Shown one piece after another: positions 58,616 to 64,000 of a stretch of DNA of 64,000 bases. A program made the translations under genes and the position numbers. Source of the DNA: Scatosoma sp045654025 (lineage in GTDB: Bacteria > Bacillota > Clostridia > Christensenellales > Borkfalkiaceae); the NCBI GenBank assembly GCA_045654025.1, contig JAZOMO010000031.1, forward strand, positions 52,118 to 116,117, given 5' to 3'. Positions within the stretch are counted from its first letter, which is position 1. Each line of letters begins with the position of its first letter. Below the pieces are notes generated by a model. It worked only from the letters and a program-made list of their open reading frames with translations, had not been told where the DNA came from and ran no database searches.

Positions 58616-60913
58616 ATGAAAAAACCTTTCGATATTCTTTCCTATATCAAGCAACTACCCCTTTGCCTTTGCGTCTTCGCTTTGGCGCACGTGGGGGAAT
58701 ACGGCGAGCCGTTCGGGCTTGCTCTACTGCTTGGCTTAGGGGCGGCAGGCTATCCGCTAGTTTTACCCGCCCTCTCGTTTATTGCTTCCTCGTTGCTTGT
58801 GCATTCTCCCGTTTTGCCGTGGATTTACATAGGGAGCGCACTACTTCTTTTGTCGTCGTTCCTTCTGCGCGCCAAGCTGTTTGGAAAGGGAGTAAAGGGT
58901 AAACTGTTGTTACCCTTTTCCGCCCTCACCGCCGCACTATTACTATACGCGTTTTTAATGGAAGCCCCTCTTTATCCGCTCCCCTTCCCACTGCCGATTT
59001 TACAAACCGTTATCTTTCAAAGAACAATTATCAGCCTCTTATGTTTCCTGCTTGCCGCCGTCTGCGCCGTCGCTGTCAGCGCTATAAAGGAGAAACTGCT
59101 TCGTTGTAAAATGCTCATCTCCGAGACCATGTTTTCCCTGCTCGTATTTACGCTGGGCGGGGTGGGATTTGCAAGATTGTTCGGCTTGACCGCATACACG
59201 GGTGTTGCATTTTACATACTGCTATTATTTTGCGCCATCACGCAGGATGCTTGGGGACTGGTGTGTGCCTTTTTCCTGGCGCTGCCACCCTTAATCGTGG
59301 GCGGCGTTTCCTTGGAGCGTTTCTTCGTTTACGGCATCACCCTGGTCGCATTCTCAAAGACAGGCAAGCTGGGAGAGGCATTCTCTCTGCTTGGCAGTTC
59401 TCTATTTTTCGGATACGTAGACGGCGTGTACGCCCTACAAACCTCTTACCTAATCCCCGAATTATTATGTATCCTGTTGCCAATCATCGCCTTTTTATTG
59501 ACGCCGCAAGTCCTCTTACAGCGCGCGGCAAACGCCTTGGTCTTTTACCGAGAGCGGCATTTATCCCGCCTTGCCATCAACCGCAATCGCACCGCCATCG
59601 CAGAACGGCTGTTTGAGGTTTCGGGCTTATTTAAGCAAATACAGAGCACCTTTTTAACGCTCGGCAATACGGACGGCGAAGCAGAGGCAAAAACGCATAT
59701 GCAGGGTAGGATATTAAACAGCCTCTGTAAACGTTGCAGTGGCTACGGCGCTTGCCTTACCGAGGGCTTGCTCCCCTGCCTACAAAAAATGATTGACGTC
59801 GGCTGCATCAAAGGCAGAGTCAACCTCATCGACGTCCCGCAACCACTCGCTAGGGCTTGCGGACGGCAAAGCGACCTTCTACACGCCCTCAATGGGCACC
59901 TGGGAGAATACCGCGCTTATATGCAGGACGCCGAGGCGGCGGCTTGCGGCAGACAACTGCTTGCCAACCAGGCGTTGGGAGTCAGCGAAATCGCCAAAAC
60001 GCTTGCTTTGGAACAGAGCGAACCAATCACCCTCTACAGCAAAAAAGAAAAAGCCCTCGAAAACGCCCTGCTAAAGGTAGGCATCGTCTGCACGGAAATC
60101 CTAATTTATGGCAGTGAGGAGCTGACCGTTTCCCTCGTCTCCGTTGGAGAAGTAAACGTAAAAAAGCTGTCCTCTGCCGTCAGCAATCTACTCTCTCATC
60201 CATTCTGCGTGGTGGAAAAACTAACTCTTGCGCGGGATAAATTTTGCTATATTCTACGGAAAAAGCCGCCGCTAGATGCCATTTTCGGAATCGCCACAAT
60301 GACCAAACAAGGGGAAATCTTCAGCGGTGATACCCACACCGTCTTAAGGATAGATGAGAGCCGATTTTTGGTATCCCTTTCCGACGGCATGGGCAGCGGA
60401 GAATACGCACGGCAAATTTCGGAGAATACCCTCAATCTGTTAGAGAGTTTTTACCGTACGAATATGCCGCCAGAGCTGACCTTGACCACCGTCAACCGCC
60501 TGCTTTCTTTTGCCAAGGAAGAAACCTTTGCCTGCGTGGATATCGCCGTGGTGGATTTGGACACCGGCAGAGCAGACATCATAAAAATCGGCTCCCCCAC
60601 CGGCTTTATCCTCTCGGACAGCGCTCTGCAGATTTTAGAGAGCGACAGCCTGCCTTTGGGGATTTTAGAGCGCATACACCCTACCGCCACCTCCTACCCC
60701 TTCCGCGCCGACGACACCTTGATTTTTTTAAGCGACGGTATCACGGAAGCTTTTCCCTCGACTGTCGAGCTTTACGAAACGGTACAGACCTTACCACGAA
60801 GCAATCCGCAGGATTTTGCAGACAAACTTCTGTCAGTGGCATTAAGCTATTACGGCGGAGTCGCAAAGGATGATATGACCGTCCTTGCAGTACGCATCTT
60901 CGCAAACAAGTAA
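58616..60913 (+). CDS. spoIIE: Stage II sporulation protein E (membrane PP2C-type phosphatase)
   Basis: 765 residues. About ten hydrophobic segments fill residues 1-320. A linker region (about 330-550) precedes the PP2C domain with LVSLSDGMGSGEYARQ, FACVDIAVVDLDTG, DTLIFLSDGITEAF and KDDMTVLAVRI holding metal-binding Asp residues. It dephosphorylates SpoIIAA to activate sigma-F in the forespore. Length is slightly below the Bacillus protein (827). ATG 58616 is set by AAAGGAG 6 nt upstream. Confidence 0.96.
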   Translation: MKKPFDILSYIKQLPLCLCVFALAHVGEYGEPFGLALLLGLGAAGYPLVLPALSFIASSLLVHSPVLPWIYIGSALLLLSSFLLRAKLFGKGVKGKLLLPFSALTAALLLYAFLMEAPLYPLPFPLPILQTVIFQRTIISLLCFLLAAVCAVAVSAIKEKLLRCKMLISETMFSLLVFTLGGVGFARLFGLTAYTGVAFYILLLFCAITQDAWGLVCAFFLALPPLIVGGVSLERFFVYGITLVAFSKTGKLGEAFSLLGSSLFFGYVDGVYALQTSYLIPELLCILLPIIAFLLTPQVLLQRAANALVFYRERHLSRLAINRNRTAIAERLFEVSGLFKQIQSTFLTLGNTDGEAEAKTHMQGRILNSLCKRCSGYGACLTEGLLPCLQKMIDVGCIKGRVNLIDVPQPLARACGRQSDLLHALNGHLGEYRAYMQDAEAAACGRQLLANQALGVSEIAKTLALEQSEPITLYSKKEKALENALLKVGIVCTEILIYGSEELTVSLVSVGEVNVKKLSSAVSNLLSHPFCVVEKLTLARDKFCYILRKKPPLDAIFGIATMTKQGEIFSGDTHTVLRIDESRFLVSLSDGMGSGEYARQISENTLNLLESFYRTNMPPELTLTTVNRLLSFAKEETFACVDIAVVDLDTGRADIIKIGSPTGFILSDSALQILESDSLPLGILERIHPTATSYPFRADDTLIFLSDGITEAFPSTVELYETVQTLPRSNPQDFADKLLSVALSYYGGVAKDDMTVLAVRIFANK

Positions 60914-60929
60914 TCGCGACATTTAAGCA

Positions 60930-60959
60930 AAAAACGCACCCAAAAAAGGGTGCGTTTTT
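60930..60959. terminator. Bidirectional terminator between spoIIE and the convergent membrane-protein gene
   Basis: AAAAACGCACCC, loop AAAAAA, GGGTGCGTTTTT. The symmetric A and T flanks serve both strands. Confidence 0.93.
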
Positions 60960-60972
60960 AGTTAAGTTTTCG

Positions 60973-62364
60973 TTACTGTTTGTTTTCAGCCTGCTCGTCT
61001 TCTTGCGCTTTTTTTCGCGCTTCCAACGCTTTCTGAATCCACTTTTGCTTTGCGGCCCTTGCTTGTTTTGCCCTAGGCGAGAGTGATAACGGCGCAGGCG
61101 CAGGTTTTCCCTGGGACTTTTCGGCAGGCGCAGGATCCTTCTTTTCTTCCTTTTTCGGCTCCTCTTGCTCGGAATCCCCTTCGGAAACGTCGTCTACCAA
61201 AGGCTGTTGAACTTCCGCGTCCTCATCTTCCTCTGCTTTTTCTGCCCTTTCACGATATGCTTTCTTCACCTTGGGGTAGTTCTTCATGATACATTCAACG
61301 ATGAACAAGCCCAGCGCAATCGTCATCGCATAAACCACCGACAGATTCCGCAGGAATAATTCCCAGATATTGACAGGAAAGCCGCTTTTAATCCAATCGT
61401 ATACGATAGGCGCAAGTACAGTGAGCAACAGCAAAAGGAAAAGGTTAAACGAGTAGAAACGAACGACCTTTCTGCCCCTTGCTCGGTTGCCGCAAGCATA
61501 GTATTCCGTAGGATTTACGGCATGGCGGAAAATGGCAAGGAAACAAATCAAGCCAACCAGCCAGAATCCCAAAGCAAACAGACGGAACAGTCCTTTTACG
61601 TAATCATCACCCGTTAACAGGCCGACAACGGTATTCCAGCCTTCGACGGGGTTTGCCCAACCCTTCAAAATGGACGCCGCCGCATTGCGACGATAATCCA
61701 TCAGGAAGAACGCGATACCCCCTATCGCCGCAACCTGGAAAAGGTTGCGAAGAATCGGAGAGAACATACCGTGCTTTCTCGGAATTTCCGCAATCCCCTC
61801 TCGAGTGGTAAATTTACTGATCGATGCCGCCACGGGGGTCGCCACGAAATGAATAAGCAATCCTGCGGCGCCAACGATGATGCCGATTACGGAGAAGGTC
61901 GCCCCCTCAGGGAAGATTGCCATCATCAAGAGAGTATTTGTCACCACCAGCGAGAAGGAGCAAGAAAAGATCTTACCCATCGCATCTACTGCCAGCTTGT
62001 TTTGGTTAAAGCCGATACGCTTACTGCCCTTCATGCAAAGATGATCCCACCGAGAAATCGAACGCAAAGCGTTGATAACGGTAAACAGCAACGTCAAGGT
62101 ATACAACAGCGATGCCACCAAGGACAATACGTATTTAGAGGGCGCAGCAATGAAGTCGGGGAAATTCTTGAATACATCCACTATCGGCTGCCAGAAGTTC
62201 ATTATCCAAAGCGCGCCGTATTCACCAACCTCTACGCCTACCGTCAACGGCAAAAATGCAGCTACCGCCATCCCCACCGTGCCAATCAGATATAAAATCC
62301 CTGCAAAAATCGCTTTACGGCGAGCCTTAGCGCTACGCAGTCTTAACGATTGCAATTCCGTCAT
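60973..62364 (-). CDS. Uncharacterised multi-pass membrane protein with charged C-terminal tail
   Basis: 463 residues, family not recognised. Hydrophobic segments near 20-42, 78-105, 135-158, 162-185, 208-226, 258-282, 308-332 and 345-368 suggest about eight passes. Residues from about 380 are hydrophilic: an acidic stretch (EKAEEDEDAEVQ), a Pro/Ala/Lys linker and a basic helical end (KQARAAKQKWIQKALEARKK). The tail is probably cytoplasmic. GGAGG lies 6 nt before ATG 62364. It has its own promoter and stands alone. Confidence 0.8.
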   Translation of the reverse strand: MTELQSLRLRSAKARRKAIFAGILYLIGTVGMAVAAFLPLTVGVEVGEYGALWIMNFWQPIVDVFKNFPDFIAAPSKYVLSLVASLLYTLTLLFTVINALRSISRWDHLCMKGSKRIGFNQNKLAVDAMGKIFSCSFSLVVTNTLLMMAIFPEGATFSVIGIIVGAAGLLIHFVATPVAASISKFTTREGIAEIPRKHGMFSPILRNLFQVAAIGGIAFFLMDYRRNAAASILKGWANPVEGWNTVVGLLTGDDYVKGLFRLFALGFWLVGLICFLAIFRHAVNPTEYYACGNRARGRKVVRFYSFNLFLLLLLTVLAPIVYDWIKSGFPVNIWELFLRNLSVVYAMTIALGLFIVECIMKNYPKVKKAYRERAEKAEEDEDAEVQQPLVDDVSEGDSEQEEPKKEEKKDPAPAEKSQGKPAPAPLSLSPRAKQARAAKQKWIQKALEARKKAQEDEQAENKQ

Positions 62365-62450
62365 AACAACCTCCATTTCGATTTTTCATCGAATATATAT
62401 TAAAGAAGGGAAAAAATCGCCCTACTTATTATAGACCACTTATTACTTGT

Positions 62451-62480
62451 ATTATACAATAAATCCCTCCTCTTTGTCAA
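62451..62480 (-). promoter_or_regulatory. Promoter of the 463-residue membrane protein
   Basis: On the minus strand: TTGACA, 18-nt spacer, TATAAT. The -35 box begins just past the stop codon of the cysteine hydrolase. The leader is about 80 nt. Confidence 0.88.
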
Positions 62481-62488
62481 TTTATTTT

Positions 62489-63007
62489 TCACAAAGAGCC
62501 AAGGATTTCCACCTGCACAGAGGAAAGTACCTGCAACGCCGCTTCATGCGCGGCAACGCTAGTTCCGGCGCAAGCATTCGCTACCACACGTACCACCGAC
62601 GACGGACAAGCAGTTTTAATAAGTACCGCATTCGACAAAACGCAAATATCCGTACAAACCCCTATCATCGTTATTTCTTTATAGTCGCCCGCGCGCACGT
62701 ATGCGCAAAGCTCCTCACTGCCAAAAACAGGTTTATCAAACACCCGTTCCCCTTGATGTAAGCCGTCGATAATCTGCCAACCATCCGTCCCTTTTTTACA
62801 ATGGACAACCGGCAATCTTTGCCCTTCCTGCGTAGAAAAATAATCCTCGCCGTGGGTGTCACGGGTGAAAACGATTTCCTCGCCCGACGCCCTCCATTCT
62901 TCTACCAAGGCGCGTACTGTGGGCACAATCGCGCGCGCTTCGTTGCTTCCTAAACTGCCATACACGAAGTCGTTTTGCATATCGATGACAACGTACAATT
63001 TACTCAT
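62489..63007 (-). CDS. Cysteine hydrolase, isochorismatase/nicotinamidase family
   Basis: 172 residues. VVIDMQNDFV has the catalytic Asp, FTRDTHGEDYF and LPVVHCKKGTDGW fit the metal-binding and Lys region of nicotinamidases, and GVCTDICVLSNAV holds the nucleophilic Cys. Nicotinamide deamidation (PncA-like) is the likely activity, but the superfamily is broad. It lies 24 nt after ppa, so the two are probably co-transcribed. Confidence 0.88.
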   Translation of the reverse strand: MSKLYVVIDMQNDFVYGSLGSNEARAIVPTVRALVEEWRASGEEIVFTRDTHGEDYFSTQEGQRLPVVHCKKGTDGWQIIDGLHQGERVFDKPVFGSEELCAYVRAGDYKEITMIGVCTDICVLSNAVLIKTACPSSVVRVVANACAGTSVAAHEAALQVLSSVQVEILGSL

Positions 63008-63028
63008 CTCACCCTCCGTCTTTTAGCC

Positions 63029-63055
63029 GTTTTAACCCAAATTGAAACGGCTACC
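63029..63055 (+). repeat. 27-nt hairpin repeat at the 3' end of ppa
   Basis: CCGTTTTAACCCAAATTGAAACGGCTA matches the spoIIE leader repeat at 24 of 27 positions. On the minus strand it covers the last codons of ppa (RFNLG and stop) and folds an 11-bp stem. No T-run follows. Confidence 0.7.
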
Positions 63056-63577
63056 GTAAACCTTTTCGTAATTTGCGACGCATTTGTTGATGATGTCCAC
63101 CGCTTCGTCGCGATGACAGATCTCTTTGACGGCAGTATGCTTATGTTCAAGGGCTTTATAAACCTCAAAGAAATGCATCATTTCCTCAAAGACGTGTTTA
63201 GGCAGCTCGTGGATATCATAGTATCCGTTGTAGGTCGGGTCACCAAAAGGAATGGCGATAATTTTTTCATCTTCTTCCTCCCCGTCAATCATCTTAATCA
63301 TGCCGATGGGATAACAAGTGACCAGGGTCATCGGGTAGATGGTTTCTCCGCAGAGCACCAAAACGTCCAACGGATCGCCGTCGTCCGCCAGCGTGCGAGG
63401 AATAAACCCGTAGTTGGAAGGATAGACGGTAGAGGTATACAGGACACGGTCTAATTTCAACAGACCCGTTTCCTTATCAAGTTCATATTTCGCCTTACAG
63501 CCTTTTGGAATTTCAATCAACGCCTCGAAGGACTTTGCGGTGATACGGCTTTTGTCGATATCATGCCAAATATTCAT
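63032..63577 (-). CDS. ppa: Inorganic pyrophosphatase (family I)
   Basis: Hydrolyses pyrophosphate. In 181 residues EIPKGCKAKYELDKETGLLK near the start, the metal site ADDGDPLDVLVL, and GEEEDEKIIAIPFGDP then LPKHVFEEMMHFFEVYKALE are family I features. AGGAG precedes the start. The final codons and stop lie within a hairpin repeat. Confidence 0.95.
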   Translation of the reverse strand: MNIWHDIDKSRITAKSFEALIEIPKGCKAKYELDKETGLLKLDRVLYTSTVYPSNYGFIPRTLADDGDPLDVLVLCGETIYPMTLVTCYPIGMIKMIDGEEEDEKIIAIPFGDPTYNGYYDIHELPKHVFEEMMHFFEVYKALEHKHTAVKEICHRDEAVDIINKCVANYEKVYGSRFNLG

Positions 63578-63611
63578 ATAGCATGTCTCCTATTCTCTTA
63601 CTATTTATTTT

Positions 63612-63640
63612 ATTGTAGCATATTTTTTTGATTTTCGCAA
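63612..63640 (-). promoter_or_regulatory. Promoter of ppa
   Basis: On the minus strand: TTGCGA, 17-nt spacer, TACAAT. The leader of about 28 nt contains AGGAG before ATG 63577. It is divergent from the tRNA-Ser promoter. Confidence 0.82.
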
Positions 63641-63710
63641 GGGCTGAACGGCAATTTTTCCCACGAAAAGAAAAAATGCCACATTTTTATGTTTTCCACC
63701 TAAAAAGCGT

Positions 63711-63739
63711 TTGACAAGCCCCTAAAAATGTGTTATAGT
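63711..63739 (+). promoter_or_regulatory. Promoter of the tRNA-Ser gene
   Basis: TTGACA (63711-63716), 17-nt spacer, TATAGT (63734-63739), about 30 nt before the mature tRNA 5' end. Confidence 0.88.
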
Positions 63740-63769
63740 ATTATAGCGTTTAATGCGTACGCAATCATT

Positions 63770-63860
63770 GCAGAAGTACCCAAGAGGCTCAAGGGGCTCC
63801 CCTGCTAAGGGAGTAGTATGGGAAACCGTAGCACGAGTTCGAATCTCGTCTTCTGCGCCA
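63770..63860 (+). tRNA. tRNA-Ser (anticodon GCT)
   Basis: 91 nt including encoded CCA. Acceptor GCAGAAG / CTTCTGC, anticodon stem CTCCC / GGGAG with loop CTGCTAA (anticodon GCT at 63804-63806), a long class II variable arm (TAGTATGGGAAACCGTAGC), and T-arm ACGAG TTCGAAT CTCGT. It reads AGC and AGU codons. It is a common integration target class, but no integrase is in view. Confidence 0.97.
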
Positions 63861-63867
63861 AAAAAAG

Positions 63868-63893
63868 GACATCCTTTCGGGTGTCTTTTTTTT
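63868..63893 (+). terminator. Terminator of the tRNA-Ser gene
   Basis: GACATCC, loop TTTC, GGGTGTC followed by eight T. The stem is 7 bp with one G-U pair. Confidence 0.9.
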
Positions 63894-64000
63894 GGTACAT
63901 ACGATGGGAGGCAGTCCTCGTGCTATCACGAGGGCGGGCTAGGAGTGTAGCGAGGTAAGCCTTCTAATATTCCTATCCTTAACCTACACGACGACGCCTT
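63894..64000. other. Unassigned tail of the window
   Basis: 107 nt after the tRNA terminator with no gene call. CCTCGTG and CACGAGG form a 7-bp hairpin at about 63918-63935, followed by GC-rich then AT-rich sequence. It may be the start of an RNA gene or a repeat continuing past the edge. Confidence 0.3.

Noticed and set aside
63770..63860. An integration site with a mobile element at tRNA-Ser
   Set aside because: No integrase or repeated tRNA 3' end is seen before the window ends.

Overview
The window is 64 kb of chromosome from a spore-forming Clostridia-type Firmicute, probably an uncultured gut lineage. The call rests on spoIIE, a SpoVB-type flippase and spore-coat-like genes, a dgt-dnaG-rpoD cluster, McsA/McsB/ClpC, a T-box leader on pheST, type-3 ProS, and PyrK/PyrD. 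From 1 to 54.7 kb almost every gene is on the minus strand. The exceptions are a cysteine desulfurase and one small gene. Plus-strand genes (spoVB, pgi, mazF, spoIIE) fill 54.8-60.9 kb. Three minus genes and a divergent tRNA-Ser follow.

Layout, in minus-strand transcription order where that applies. 1-6.7 kb: alr, a membrane protein, rsmD, coaD, aroF, pheA, patatin, rarA (cut by the edge). 6.8-12.9 kb: dgt-dnaG-rpoD-trmK-Nif3-like-zinc ribbon, overlapping or tightly packed. 13.1-17.9 kb: GT8 glycosyltransferase and DegV; then efp, dtd, PlsC and a CrtO-like acyltransferase. 17.9-25.7 kb: an M24 peptidase, and an operon pheS-pheT-truB-ribF-nfo behind a T-box leader. 25.7-30.3 kb: mscL, two coat-like small genes, nth, a divergent DUF3343/cysteine desulfurase pair, a divergent pair of small unknown genes, and a REP-associated transposase. 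30.3-36.2 kb: aroC-aroB-aroA-aroE-aroQ-aroK plus an SDR, directly behind clpC. 36.2-41.2 kb: a membrane-bound XRE regulator, mcsA, mcsB, clpC. 41.3-52.8 kb: one eleven-gene run pyrBCFKDE-galM-trpS-DNA methyltransferase-LacX-like-proS behind a promoter and a terminator-type leader. 52.9-54.7 kb: a phosphoesterase, a candidate spore-envelope protein and a LysM protein.

Pathways: with aroF and pheA in the first block, the aro operon covers the route from erythrose-4-phosphate to chorismate and then to phenylpyruvate. The pyr genes cover carbamoyl-aspartate to UMP; carAB is not in the window. Sporulation genes are scattered, not clustered.

The least ordinary signals are regulatory and repetitive. 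(1) Five genes have a -10 hexamer ending exactly 6 nt before the ATG and no usable Shine-Dalgarno site, which predicts leaderless mRNAs. (2) A pyr leader terminator has no PyrR-type site. (3) A RAYT transposase carries two inverted copies of a palindrome inside its own coding sequence. (4) A stem-loop array with repeated AACTTCAC spacers lies between mazF and spoIIE. (5) A 27-nt hairpin repeat occurs in the spoIIE leader and at the 3' end of ppa. (6) mazF lacks an adjacent antitoxin, and a type III-like DNA methyltransferase has no restriction partner. I saw no CRISPR array, prophage or rRNA. All calls are from reading the sequence; no database search was run.
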